Shown: positions 31,171 to 41,892 of the stretch, in pieces
How positions within the stretch are numbered: the first letter of the stretch is position 1
Layout of the letters: each line of letters opens with the position of its first letter
Assembly (NCBI GenBank): GCA_030323885.1
Contig: CM059193.1
Location: 90,473,825-90,537,824 of the forward strand
Length of the DNA stretch: 64,000 bases
Origin: Branchipolynoe longqiensis
Taxonomy: Eukaryota; Annelida; Polychaeta; Phyllodocida; Polynoidae
Reading direction: 5' to 3'
Program-made: the position numbers and the translations under genes
Notes under the pieces: generated by a model
What the model was told of the DNA's origin: nothing
Database searches by the model: none
The model's input: only the letters and a program-made list of their open reading frames with translations

Positions 31171-31569
31171 CATTAAAATACAACAGGAGGTAAGACATCC
31201 ATTAACTGTTTGACACTCAAGTCGCCATCGATCTGAGAGCTTTGTTTTATTCATGACGCCGATTATTTATCCATTGAAGATACTTCTACAATTCCACTTC
31301 CGGTCTGAGATGCATAGCTCTACACAGCGATGTCCTTATTGTACTAAAACGTAGGAGGGCCGCAGCCATTAGTGTGTTGGATGTGGTAATTATTCAACGG
31401 AAATATCTCGGATTGCTCTTGTGGGTTTTGTTTTTGTTAATATTCATTGAACTATAAATAAGATTAATTGCCTTTTCTTTCCAGCAATTGATTATCTAGT
31501 GAGGTCGAGTCAAATCCTTGTGTGCAATGCGACAAGATTAGGGATGTTTGGCTGGGTGAACTGAATCAG
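31171..31569. other. Unclassified spacer
   Basis: Unique-looking sequence; no ORF, repeat family or motif that I can support. Confidence 0.35.
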
Positions 31570-31665
31570 GGAGATTTGGTAGCGCAATGGTTAGAACGCT
31601 AGCCCCAAAATGGCAGAAATGTGGGTTCGAGTCCACCTCTAGGCATAATATTTGCAAAACGCATG
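31570..31665 (+). mobile_element. SINE-D tRNA-like head
   Basis: 'ttggtagcgcaatggttaga' and 'gtgggttcgagtccacctct' form A- and B-box-like segments close to other SINE-D copies. The region could fold partly as a tRNA, but the anticodon and acceptor stems are not convincing. Confidence 0.6.
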
Positions 31666-31804
31666 TAGCTAATGTGAATAAATTGGGTAAATAAACGTTG
31701 TGATGCTTGCACTTTAATCATTGATTGTGTTAGAAAATGTACTTAATGCATGTTTTTCATCATTAATTCGCAATAGCCTGTCTTGTAACCCTAAAGCTAA
31801 TATT

Positions 31805-32119
31805 CCATATATGTGGTATGCAGCATGCAAATGTGAATGCGTATGTGGTATGCTGCATGCGGCACACTATTTTCGATTTGTCTTGCTCTAAATTCGTGAC
31901 GGAAAGTCAAAGTTTGTGTTTGCTCTATGGCAAATGGAGCAGCATTTCAATTCGCATTCGCATTCGCATTCGCATTCGCACCGATTGATCCATGGATTTA
32001 TCTACTTGCAGCATTCACATTCACATCCCAACATATTGGAGCATGCATTTCCATTTGTTGTCGCATTTGCAGTCACATACTGCATACCGCATATTGCATA
32101 TTGCATACCGCATGTATGG
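31805..32119. mobile_element. MITE with iterated GCAT words
   Basis: The left end CCATATATGTGGTATGCAGC and the right end, reversed, CCATACATGCGGTATGCAAT form TIRs of about 26 bp. The interior iterates GCATTC, GCATAC and ATGCAT words, with (ATTCGC)n at 31950-31980. It has the same design as the CGT-MITEs with a different word. Confidence 0.6.
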
Positions 32120-32279
32120 ACTCTTAGCTTAATGGTGGAACGTTGACATGAATTATGTATTAAATCATCTAATGTTATCTTTCTTAGCAGTTAGAAATAT
32201 CCAATTCACAATAACTTGTTCTTGATTGAATATTAAAGTAGAAAAAAGCCAACAATTAGTCTACTCCATTTCTGTTATT

Positions 32280-32600
32280 GATTCTTATCCTAACTGACGG
32301 AGGCAGAGAAAGCGAGGGAGCATGAGAGAGGGTGAAATATGTGATAGAGGGTGAAATAGAGCGAGAGTAAGCGAAAGACAATGAGACAGCGAGAGCAAGT
32401 GAGAATGAGAGAACAACAGAGAGTGAGACAGTGAGAAAGAGAGAGAGTGAGAAAATGAGAGAGTGAGAGAGTGAGAGAGTGAGAGAGTGAGAGAGTGAGA
32501 TAGTGAGAGAGTGAGAGAGTGAGAGAGTGAGAGAGTGAGAGAGTGAGATAGTGAGAGAGTGAGAGAGTAAGAGGGTGAAATACTGATCCATCAAGAGTTA
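32280..32600 (+). repeat. Purine-rich (GAGAGAGTGA)n array
   Basis: 'gagagagtga' and 'gagatagtga' repeat with an 8-10 bp period, strongest at 32430-32575. Minus-strand ORFs read (SLSHSLT)n and are artefacts. Confidence 0.9.
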
Positions 32601-33740
32601 AATTGAACGGTATGAAGTGATGAATTGAGACAGGGCGTGATGAGAAACCAACGGAGAGTGAGATGACACAGGACAGAATGAGAGAACAAGGGCATGAAGA
32701 GGGAGAGCGGAAGTCCGAGAAAGTAAGAGAGTTAAACAGAGTAAGAGAGAATTAAAGATAATGAGAGTGAGGTGTAGAAGCCAGAAGATAGAATTAGCCA
32801 GAAGATAGAACTTGAGCAAAGCAGAGAGAAACAGAAAGAAGTAGAGCAAAGCAGAGAGAAGGAGAACAAAGCAGAGAGAAGTAGAACACAGCAGAGAGAA
32901 GTAGAACAAAGTAGGGAGAAGTAGAACAAAGTAGAGAGAAGTAGAGCAAAGCAGAGAGAAGGAGAGCAAAGCAGAGAGAAGTAGAACAAAGCAGAGAGAA
33001 GTACAGCAAATCAGAGAGAGTAGAACAAAGCAGGGGGAAGTAGAACAAAGCAGAAAGAAGTAGACCAAGGCACATCAAAGCACAGAGAAGTAGAATGAAG
33101 TAGAGCAATAGGAGAGAAGTAGAACAAGCAGAGAGAAGTAGAGCAAAGCAGAAAGAAGGAGAACAAACATGAGAGAAGTAGAACAAAGCAGAGAGAAGTA
33201 GAACAAGCAGAGAGAAGTAGAGCAAAGTAGAGAAAAGTAGAATAAAGCACAGAGAAGTAGAGCAAAGCGGAGAGAAGTTGACCAAAGCAGAGAGAAGTAG
33301 AGCAAAGCAGACAGAAGTAGACCAAACCAGAGAGAAGTAGAGCAAAGCAGAGAGAAGTAGAGCAAAACAGAGAGAAGTAGAACAACGCAGAGAGAAGTAG
33401 AGCAAAGCAGAGAGAAGTTGACCAACGCAGAGAGAAGTAGAGCAAAACAGAGAGAAGTAGAACCAACCAGAGAAGTAGAGCAAAGCAGATAGAAGTAGAA
33501 CAACACAGAGAAGTAGACCAAAGCAGAGAGAAGTAGGACAAAACAGAGAAAAGTACAACAAATCAGAGAGAAGTAGAGCAAAGCAGAGAGAAGAGATAAG
33601 TAGAACAAAGCAGAGAGAAATAGAACAAAGCAGAAAGAAGTAGAACAAAACAGAGAGAAGTAGAACAAAGCAGAAAGAAGTAGAACAAGAGAGAAGTAGA
33701 AGTAGAGTAACTGAAACTGAAAGAAGCAGAACAAAACAGA
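32601..33740 (+). repeat. Purine-rich 20-bp minisatellite
   Basis: From about 32815 to 33700 the unit 'agagagaagtagaacaaagc' recurs about 40 times with small changes (AAC/AGC, AGA/AAA). Nearly all plus-strand bases are purine. Minus-strand ORFs of 284, 219 and 176 aa read it as (LLLSALFYFSLLCSTS)n. They look like hydrophobic proteins, but overlapping frames all show the same repeat, so none is a gene. Confidence 0.9.
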
Positions 33741-34140
33741 AAGATGGAAAGTATGAGAGGGCGAAAGAGAGTCAGAGAGTCAGACACAGAGCAATACAGA
33801 GAACAGCAGACATGGATACCAATAGCAAAGGGGGTGGGTAGGGAGTGTGCTTGGCAGTTGGGGTGGGTGGGTGGGTCAAAGGTCATGTCCGTTGAGAAAT
33901 GCTGTTCAGTACAAACTGTCAAGGGAGTTCCACATGTCCGTGTTTACACAATGAAGTTGAAGTTGTGTGCGTGACAGTCGTATTGGACTGGTGCCAGACC
34001 TGACATCTGGCTAGATGTAGGCACTATATCAAATTATATTGTTTTAAGTCACTCATTTCTACAGCTATTTTTGCAGTATAAAAATATACATAGATATATA
34101 TTGATATATAATTATATAAGTGAATTGATTATATTATATA
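33741..34140. other. Unclassified spacer
   Basis: Purine-rich decay to 33830, then unclassified sequence and AT-rich DNA. No gene recognised. Confidence 0.35.
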
Positions 34141-34374
34141 AAGAGTTCAGATGCAAAACCATGTAAGCGCCAATCCAAAAATGGAGATACAATTGGAATC
34201 AAACCTACAAAACGTTTCTTTTTTTATATTCCTACTATTTTTTCATCGCTAAATATCCATATGATCATATGAAAAGTGGAATTAATGAGACTTACAATTA
34301 TTTTCAGGTAAAACTCTTTTAATTAAACTACATTTTTGGATTGGTGTTTACATGGTTTTGCGCCTGAACTCTTC
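34141..34374. mobile_element. MITE 'AAGAGTTCAG', copy 1
   Basis: The TIRs of about 45 bp begin AAGAGTTCAGATGCAAAACC, continue through CGCCAATCCAAAAATG and close with the reverse complement. The interior of about 145 bp has 'tggaatcaaacctac', 'aaaagtggaattaatgag' and 'aattattttcaggtaaa'. Two more copies lie at 46793-47012 and 62085-62402. No transposase. Confidence 0.8.
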
Positions 34375-34544
34375 ATTCTGTAATTGTAAGCATTAACTGA
34401 CTTATAGACATAAATCATATACAAGAATTACAATTCCAGCCAGACGAGCATTTCCACAAACAGTATGCTGTGATATCTTAGGTAAAGGATGGGATGGTGA
34501 CAAGTATAAGTGAGTGTGGATAGCATGATTACATCAAGGAAGCT
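34375..34544. other. Unclassified; SINE-D-like fragment
   Basis: 'gtaattgtaagcattaactg' and 'gaattacaattccagccaga' match the 3' part of the SINE-D unit (6410-6450), so this is probably a worn fragment. Confidence 0.4.
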
Positions 34545-34960
34545 TAGGGTCATCTAAGGTCATATCAGGACGGGTACCAACATTTTTTTATTTTATTTTT
34601 TTATTGAGGCTGTATTTATACTGTCCATAGCATGTAAGCCCGGGTAACCAGGCTTGTTTTCAATGCTGGCCAGCTGTAGTGTTGTGACAATACGCACTCA
34701 TGGTGGCTGTATAGTGCTGCCCCACTAGGTCACCAGCACCATAACCTGATATCCCTCTCAGTCACATTATTCTGACACTGGGCCAACCAGTCCTTGACTT
34801 ATCTGAGCACCTGGATAGGAAGCGAAAAGTATACATTTTAAGCCATTGGTTTGACTCAACCAGGGTTTGAACCCATGAACCCATGGATTCGGATCCCCGC
34901 GATCTCCCAAAACAGGAGATGGACGCTCAACTCATTCGGCCATCCCGCCTGGTCTGGAAG
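34545..34960 (-). mobile_element. SINE-A (inverted) with an internal insertion
   Basis: Inverted SINE-A runs from 'catctaaggtcatatcagga' to 'aactcattcggccatcccgc'. At 34583-34685 it is interrupted by a poly-T-led segment that also occurs at 14300-14400. Confidence 0.75.
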
Positions 34961-34964
34961 CTTG

Positions 34965-35060
34965 GTAGTGAAATGGTTGGCATGCTAGCCCTGGAATGGC
35001 AGCAAGTGTGGGTTTGAATCCTGGTCTAGGCACAAGATTTCCCATGGTCATCATCACCAC
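34965..35060 (+). mobile_element. SINE-D tRNA-like head
   Basis: 'ttggtagtgaaatggttggc' and 'gtgggtttgaatcctggtct' match the SINE-D head, followed by 'catcatcaccacgacaa'. Confidence 0.65.
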
Positions 35061-35066
35061 GACAAT

Positions 35067-35574
35067 ACAGTGTAACCCTGATAAACCAAACTTGAAGGGA
35101 CCCTAGAAATTTGTTTGGATTAACCGATCATTGGTTTAACCAAGCTTTGGCTTTGACTTTGACTTTGAGTAAGAATGTATTGCACATGTAATATACAATG
35201 TATGTGGACACTTTGATAATTGTGTTTTATGTACATACAGTATAACCCTGTTAAACCAAGCTTGGTTAAACCAAACGATCGGGTAATCCAAACAAATGTC
35301 TAGTGTTCCTTCAAAATACTACCATTTATCATATACAAATATTGGTGGGGTCTCAGATGACCTTATAACCACATGAAAGTTTGGTTTAACCGTACCGGAA
35401 GTGGCCTGAGGTCCGGCAATTTTGTTTGGAGTAACCGATAGTTTGGATTAACCGACTTTGGTTTAACCAACTTTTTTATATGATAAATGGTAGTATTTTG
35501 CCGGGCCGCCAAAACAAGTTTGGATTAACCGATCGTTTGGTTTAAATGAGCTTGGTTTAACGGCGTTGTACTGT
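35067..35574. mobile_element. Pogo-like MITE, complete, with compound left end
   Basis: The inner element (35238-35574) has about 100-bp TIRs: 'acagtataaccctgttaaac', 'caaacgatcgg' and 'aatactaccatttatcat' on the left, reversed on the right. About 170 bp to the left lies another end, 'acagtgtaaccctgataaac', in the same orientation. The same compound left end occurs at 24700 and 38335, so it is inherited. This copy supplies the uninterrupted target used to date the insertion at 38609. Confidence 0.75.
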
Positions 35575-36039
35575 ACTATGAATTGCCCTAAGCACAGTGG
35601 TGATAACATTTGTAGAATGTGAATACAGGTACCAAACTAAATATCTGGCAAGTTTTGGACCGGAAGTGGTTAGGATTTCTGGATTTTCACATATTTTGGA
35701 GACGGCGTAAATATATACATACAATTTAAAATAAACAATTAAGAGTACAGAAATAAATTGCATTTAACAGATATCAATCAATGTACATCTAAAGGAGAGT
35801 ATGGTTAATCGTTGTTAATCAACTTCAAATTATTTCATCCTGGCAACATCTAAGGTCATATTAGGACGATAATAGATAATATTGTACTATGTATACAGTA
35901 TAATGTAAAATTAGCCAGATTAAAAAATAACCGATTTCTTTTATTAATTCTTGATTTCAAGAAGCCAAATAAGATACTTGGTACCTGTATATTGTCACAT
36001 AGATCTAACATAATAATAATGCCACGAGAAGTTAATTGC
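35575..36039. other. Unclassified; SINE-A tail fragment
   Basis: A 30-bp SINE-A tail fragment ('ggcaacatctaaggtcatat') lies at 35843-35868. The remainder is AT-rich with no recognised gene. Confidence 0.4.
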
Positions 36040-36480
36040 CAGAAATTAATTGCCAACCAACCTCGCTCTACAGAGAGAACAGCTCTCCTTTAAACGCCAT
36101 GAACGCAAATTACAGACACTAGAGCCGTTGATAATCCATTAATTTACTTGTCTAATATTAGACTAATCAGGCCAGACAACTCCCAGGTGTCAGTTATTGT
36201 TAGTGACGTGTGTCAGATATAGGCTAGCTCCAATCCCACAAGGGAGGTTTTGTTTTTAATACTACACAAAAGGCTATAACAAGTTTAATTTCAGCAGTGC
36301 CACATCAATCTAAATCATCTGTCTCCTTAAACTCACAAGCCCTCTATGTCAGCTCGCAGGAAATTGCCTTCACTTGTTTTACTGCAACAGCCATTGCCAA
36401 CAAAAGATTAGCCGAAAGGCAAAATAACGATGATTTTTAGTGTGACAACGCTTCCTTTGGAAGTTGGAGCAGTCATTGCT
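36040..36480. other. Non-repetitive segment of balanced composition
   Basis: No family from elsewhere in the window recurs here. 'ccattaatttacttgtc' and 'taatattagactaat' look like homeodomain-type AT words. It could be conserved non-coding DNA, but that needs comparison with another species. Confidence 0.25.
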
Positions 36481-37360
36481 CACGGGGACAACACATGAGC
36501 AGCAATGACCTCAAATGAGCATTCCCACTCATTCCAGACCATTGCTCATGGGCACAAAAGACGAGGAGGCTGATGTTGGAAAAAACATGACACTTTATTC
36601 AGGCGCGGCCCCCCCAGCGGCATGTACAGTATCGGTCATATATTGGGTATGCAGATCCACTTTCGCCATACTCAGGGCAGTGACGACCAAGAAAAGTTCA
36701 TGTGATACGGTGATAGATGAGGATGGGATGGTAGATGCAACATGTGATTATAGGGCTATTAAATGCAATAGCATTAACATAGCAAGGTACATAGAGGTTT
36801 GTCATAACGCGATAACCTAAATTTAAGCAGGGCAACAGGTATATGATTTATAGAGAATGATGATAATTCACGATTGTTTTTTCTCAATTTCACAGGTGTC
36901 AAACGGCTTTTGGTATTTTGATAACGGTGATTGTTTGTGTTTGATTTTGTTTTGCATGTGATAATTTGTTGTTGTGTTTGATTGGCTTGGCCAATCACTC
37001 AGCAGGTGTGGGTGGCTACAAATAGTAGTTTGTAATGAGTGTGTAGTTGTGGCCAGCCATGGGCGGAGTTGCAGACTGAGCATCAGTGTGTGTGTAGCCC
37101 CTACTTCCAGGGTGTGGTGTGATGGGATTGGTTGGGAGGTTTGGGGCTGTGGTTGTGAATGGGTGATGTAGGGGAGGGTGTGTGCTTGCCCTCCCTGGTT
37201 AGTGATGGGGGCTGCACCCCCGCACCCCCCACCCCCCCACCCCCACCCCCCGTAGTTGGCGGAGGGCGTGGGGGGGTTGGTAGGTGGTCAGCCTCGCTGT
37301 CTCGGTGCCCAGCAATGAGCACAAATGAGCATCACTGCTCATTCCAGACAATGTTTGCTG
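36481..37360. other. Segment flanked by direct repeats of an AATGAGCA motif
   Basis: 'gcagcaatgacctcaaatga' with 'gctcattccagac'-type sequence at 36500-36545 recurs at 37310-37350. Between them lie a 101-aa ORF (36515-36820) with no recognised domain and a C-rich run at 37217-37250. The ORF starts inside the repeat and has no supporting feature, so I do not call it a gene. Confidence 0.3.
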
Positions 37361-37479
37361 AACGGTGGTTTGTGTGGATATTACTGATTATGAAGCAGCT
37401 AACAAATCAAGCGCTCAATATTTGAGTTTTTGTTTTATCTGATGACAAACATATAATAGTAAAGGACCACATGGGATAT

Positions 37480-37711
37480 ACAGAATGAGTTAAGCGTCTG
37501 TCTCCCGTTTTGGCAGATCGTGGGATTCGAACCCACGTTTTTTACCCTGGTCGAGTCAAACCAAAGCTTTAAGCGCACCTGCTATCCCACTCATTCACAT
37601 TATTATGACACTAAGCCAACTTGCCATATCCTAATAATGCCAAGTGCATGGCTAGGAAGTGACAAGAATACATTTTTAAGTCATCGGTTTGACTTGACCA
37701 GCGTTTTCTTT
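37480..37711. mobile_element. Inverted pair of SINE-A fragments
   Basis: A plus-strand SINE-A head (37483-37565, 'gtgggattcgaacccacg') is followed by a minus-strand SINE-A half (37578-37705, 'cactcattcacattattatg', 'gctaggaagtgacaag', 'catcggtttgacttgacc'). Confidence 0.65.
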
Positions 37712-38030
37712 TGTTGTTTTTTTGTTGGTCCATTAGTTGTTTAAGCAGGGGAAATTTCAGTCATAGACGACTGGTCTTCCTCATTCCAATGCGGGTCGAT
37801 AGAAAGCCCGAGCCTACACTTTTAGCGACCCAAGGGATTTTTAACCTCCCACACCACATAGACATGGAATGAGAGCAACCGGCATTTGATGATGCTGTAG
37901 GTTATACACAGCGGTGGAAATCCAAATTGGCAGAGCTGGGGGCATGGGGAATCGAACTGCCGACCCTCAGATTAGGAGTCTGACCTAGAAAAGAGTCAGA
38001 CACTCTAACCACTCTGCCACAGAGAATGCC
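37712..38030 (-). mobile_element. SINE-B, full-length copy (inverted)
   Basis: Reads in reverse from 'ttgttggtccattagttgtt' through 'gactggtcttcctcattcc', 'gggatttttaacctcccaca', 'gtggaaatccaaattggcag' and 'ggaatcgaactgccgacc' to the inverted head 'ctaaccactctgccacagag'. It is inserted in or beside a SINE-A half. Confidence 0.8.
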
Positions 38031-38334
38031 AAATAATATGTGTTTGGAAATAGCTGAATTTTTGCAATTAAAGTTGAATTTGCCAATTTAATTTTGATGT
38101 TAGAAGGATGTCTTCTGTTATCAGTAGGTGTGATTTTAAATTGAGATTCGAATAGGATATGTAGGTCATGAGATCAAAGGTCTTGTTATCCACTCACATT
38201 CTATAAATGGAAAAACCTTTTAAAGTTGCTTAATCCGATGAAGCATTCAATTGTCAAAACCATAACATCCAGCTCGATTGTACTCTACATATCAAACTTA
38301 CATTCTGATGCACATATTAAGCATTTGTTGCCAT
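38031..38334. other. Unclassified spacer
   Basis: No recognised element or gene before the pogo-like MITE. Confidence 0.35.
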
Positions 38335-39450
38335 ATATTGAAGGGACCCTCAACATTTGTTTGGATTAACCGATCATTGGCTTACGCGAGCTTTGGCTTC
38401 GACTTTGACTTGGCTTTGGCAAAAACGTGCATGCATTATGAATGTAATATACAATCTAAGTGGACACTTTAATGATTGTTTTTTATGTATACAGTATAAC
38501 CCCGTTAAATCAAGCTCGGTTAAACCAAACGATCGGTTAATCCAAACTTTTTTCGGCAACCCAGCAAAATACTACCATTTATCATATAAAAAAGTCTCCG
38601 ATGACCTTGGTCGTAAAGCAAAGCATTACGTTTGATGTGAGGAGAGGAAGAGACCCTCCCCCGCCCCGGGCTGTCGCGCTGCGCTCTCACCTCACCCGAC
38701 GCCGCCGCGCGCCGCTCCCTCCCCCGCCCCCCTGTCGCGCAGCATTCGCGCCTCACCCGACGCCCGCTGCTCACCGCCTCGCGCCCTCCCCCGGGCCGGC
38801 AGCATTCACACCTCACCTGCTGTCGCCCGTCCCCCTCCCCTTATAAGGCCGCCCGCCGGCCTCCCTCAGGCACTCGCCTTCCTGCCGCCTTCCAGCTCTC
38901 TTCCATTTTTCTCCACCCACTCACCCATCTCCTTCCTCTTATAACGTTATTTTTCAGGGGTGGAGGGCTCCTCGGCACCCCCTCACTGAACACCTACAGA
39001 CATTTGACTCTGCCTGAACTTCCTTATTTTTTCCCTGTACATTTCCCTGTTGCTCCTCATGAGCCCTATCATCAAATTGCTCCTTATGAGCCCCTTCATT
39101 GTTGCTCCTCATGAACCCTCTCATTGCATTGCTCCTCATGAGCCTGTTCTCTTCCTCTGTATGCTCTGTTGTTGAGGCCTCAATAAAAACGCCTTTCTTC
39201 CACCCCCGCCTTGCTTTCTTCCTTTTCGCGCATCATAACCACAGGAAAGATTGTTTCAACCATACCAGAAGTGGCCTGGGGCCCGACAATTTTGTTTGGA
39301 TTAACCAATACTTTGGATTAACCGACTTTGGTTTCACCAACTTTTTTCTATGATAAATGGTAGTATTTTGCCGGGCCGCCGAAACAAGTTTGGTTTAACC
39401 GATCGTTTGGTTTAACCGAGCTTGGTTTAACAGGGTTGTACTGTAGAAAG
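38335..39450. mobile_element. Pogo-like MITE split by a mini-retroelement
   Basis: Left part 38335-38608 ('ttgtttggattaaccgatca', 'acagtataaccccgttaaat', 'aatactaccatttatcatat', ends 'gatgacctt'). Right part 39235-39450 (starts 'ataaccacaggaaag', then 'agaagtggcctggggcccga', 'gatcgtttggtttaaccgag'). Removing 38609-39234 restores colinearity with 35067-35574. Confidence 0.8.
38609..39234 (+). mobile_element. Mini-retroelement (deleted relative of 58466-60911)
   Basis: A 626-bp element with the same ends as the long copy: start GGTCGTAAAGCAAAGCATTA, then CGTTTGATGTGAGG; end 'cttttcgcgcatc'. It keeps the GC-rich leader, the TATA region 'ccccttataaggccgcccgc' (about 38838), 'gaggcctccctcaggcactc'-like sequence, the 3' segment 'ggtggagggctcctcggcac', GCTCCTCATGAGCCC-type repeats, and AATAAA at 39182 within 'gaggcctcaataaaaacgcc'. 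The gag ORF is absent; the deletion joins leader to 3' UTR near 38956. There is no target duplication: flanks 'gatgacctt' and 'ataacc' are contiguous in the empty copy at 35361-35370. Confidence 0.8.
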
Positions 39451-39710
39451 GAATGCTAAATCAATGTAATGGAACCTGTTGCTGCAGAAGCCTATGGTGT
39501 ATCCTCTAGGTTTGTGCATCCATGGTGCTTGCCAAAACTAATTGTGCATGGTTGCACTTCAATTTCTTAAAAGTTAGCCATTTAAAATAAAAATGTTGTC
39601 AAACTAAAGTAAGGTAAATCAAAATAGTCAACTTAATATATTTCTCTCAGAAAAATGATAGTAACTCAAAACATTCGGACTATTATTCCCGTTATTGTTA
39701 ATATTTGTGC
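39451..39710 (+). repeat. Dispersed repeat 'CTAAATCAATGTAATGGAACC', copy
   Basis: About 220 bp ('ggtgcttgccaaaactaatt', 'agttagccatttaaaataaa', 'atatatttctctcag') is diverged but colinear with 62400-62640, and inverted at 49850-50060. Family unknown. Confidence 0.6.
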
Positions 39711-39799
39711 TTAGTAACTTTGGTAGTATTAGTAGTATTGATACAGTAGTATTACTAATGTTGGGCTAAACCTTTTTCTTTGTTTGTTGTGGTTTTCCA

Positions 39800-40060
39800 T
39801 CCTAACTACATTTAAGATCATATCAGAACTTTATAGTACTGCCCCACTGGAAGACTCTGCCACAAGCACAATGACCCAACATCCCCAACAGTCACATTAT
39901 CCTGCAACTTACCAAACCAATCCTTTCCGAATCCTGTTCATGCTGATTGCGAGGCTAGCTAAAGACAAGGATCAAATTTGTAAGTCGTTGGTTTGACTCC
40001 TGATGGGATTTGAATCCCAACTTTCTGCACAGGAACTCAGCCAGTGCTTTTAGTGATTAG
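39800..40060 (-). mobile_element. SINE-A, diverged inverted copy
   Basis: 'aagatcatatcagaac', 'tttatagtactgccccactg', 'cagtcacattatcctg', 'atttgtaagtcgttggtttg' and an inverted B box 'gggatttgaatcccaact'. Confidence 0.7.
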
Positions 40061-41285
40061 GCGTTAGTGACTGACAAGCAGAAAACACAGAATACGCATC
40101 TTGCTTCCTTACATCTTTGTGGTCATTGCAAGGCCAGCTACCCAGGTTCAATAATGCAGTTTTAAAATCTGTTGCTTGACTTGGCCCAGGATTGATCCCA
40201 TAACATCCCCCCAGAGGCGTAGTGATTCTTCTACTCAGACAGTTCTCAGATCTAGTTGTGATTGTTGTGGTAATGTGATAACATCTGGTATGGCAGTCAC
40301 TAAATATGGAACGCCATAACCACGCAACAACAATAATCGCCAAGCGTCTGTACGCTCAATGCAGGAAGCCTGTTGGCATTGGAAACTATTAATATTAAAT
40401 TTGATTAGCATCGGTTGAGATGTTGTCAGATCAGATGAGAAATGAAGTTAGTGCTGAGTGCTGGGAGACAGTTTCAAATTGCTTGTCTTTGTTCAATTGG
40501 GGGGGGGGGGTAGGTTATTCACTATGGAAGGCCCCTCCCATCTTGAACTTCCGATAAGAGAAATTCTTGGAATAGAGATATTCTAATTTACGCTGGTCCC
40601 TGTATGATTGAACCTCGCGTAAAGTCGACGGCTGGCATCTGTGGGTTGTGTAGGCAGGCTATATGAAATCATTACAGGCAAGAAGAGAAAGGAAGAGTAT
40701 AAACAATGAAAGTAGAGTGAGAGCATGTACCCTCAGGTTTAATATTATATAGTGGTACATGGATCTGGTAAGGCATACCACCTGACCATCATCTCCAATG
40801 AACAACAAGCATTTATAGTTCCACCAATGAACAGTAAGCATTCTTATGTCACCATGGCTACCATGATCTGCCCACCACCACCATGTGGTGTGGGTGCTTA
40901 GCCACGACCTGCCTGAACTGTGTGTGTGGTGATCCGTGACTAACAGTTGTGGGGGAGGGGGTAGTGAGTAGAGCTCTTGAGGCTCCTTACACACTATCAC
41001 TAGCGCCTCCTTTACACTATCTACCTAATACACAATGACTATTGACCATACGTAAAGGATCACCAGCAACTACATAAATACATTCATGCACCTTGCACTA
41101 TATACCATTTACTTCAATAGACCATTTGTACTCCATTATAGACCATTTGCATTCCCCACCAATGCGTTTTATCAGAATATTTTACACTCGGTTGCTGGAC
41201 TTGCAATGCCTACAAAAGAGGAAGCAAGATGTGTATTCTATGTTTTCTGCTTGTCAGTCACAAAGGACTAATCGGTAAAAAATGC
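40060..41285. repeat. Segment between inverted copies of a 95-bp sequence
   Basis: 40064-40160 ('gactgacaagcagaaaacac', 'catcttgcttcc', 'ggtcattgcaaggccagc') is the diverged reverse complement of 41190-41270. Degenerate SINE-A-like sequence occurs beside both. A poly-G run lies at 40500-40510. No gene is recognised inside; the 113-aa minus-strand ORF at 40659-41000 has no domain. Confidence 0.4.
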
Positions 41286-41892
41286 TGGCTGAGTTCATGT
41301 GCAGAAGGTCGAGGATTCACAACATACCACCACTCAAACCAATGACATTATCAGCGAAATGAAAAGGATTCGCAAGGATTGGTTTGTTAAGTTGCAGAAT
41401 AATGTGACTGTTTGGAGATATTGGGTTATTGTGTTTCTGACACAGTCTTCCAGTGGTGCAGCCCTATACAATTTTGATATGATCTTACAAAACAAAAGCT
41501 GCAACTCAACATTAGTAATACTACTGCACTAATAATACTGATCCTACGAATATTTATAATACTAATAACACCAACAGTTATAATAATACTAATAACACCA
41601 ATCATATTAATGCTGATAATATTAGTACTGCTATTGATACTCTGGATTTCAGTTGATCTGAAAGGTATATTAACATTATACGTACATTTATTTTCATTTA
41701 GTAAAACAACAACACAAAAAACACTGATATAAATGAATCCAAAGAAGCCTAATAGTAAACACACATGACTCTGGTAATAATCCCAAGCCAAGGCTCATCG
41801 CACACCTCCCTGTGACGTTCCCTTTCAGATACTAAATTGACATTCAAGTGAACACCATATCATTATTATTGTTAAGTAATTTAAATCGAAAC
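41286..41892. other. Degenerate SINE-A and (AAT/ATA)n-rich DNA
   Basis: 41330-41480 retains 'caaaccaatgacatta', 'agaataatgtgactg' and 'cagccctata', a very old SINE-A. 41515-41640 is a degenerate 'actaataacaccaa' repeat. Confidence 0.5.

Noticed and set aside
32794..33734. 284-, 219- and 176-aa hydrophobic ORFs on the minus strand
   Set aside because: Overlapping frames show the same Leu/Phe/Ser repeat derived from a 20-bp purine minisatellite.
36515..36820. 101-aa ORF
   Set aside because: Starts inside a duplicated motif, has no domain, no neighbour evidence and no splice context I can support.
38633..39234. Solo LTR with TG...CA ends
   Set aside because: TGATG...CATCA looks like LTR ends, but comparison with the empty site shows the insertion starts 24 bp further left at GGTCG and has no duplication.
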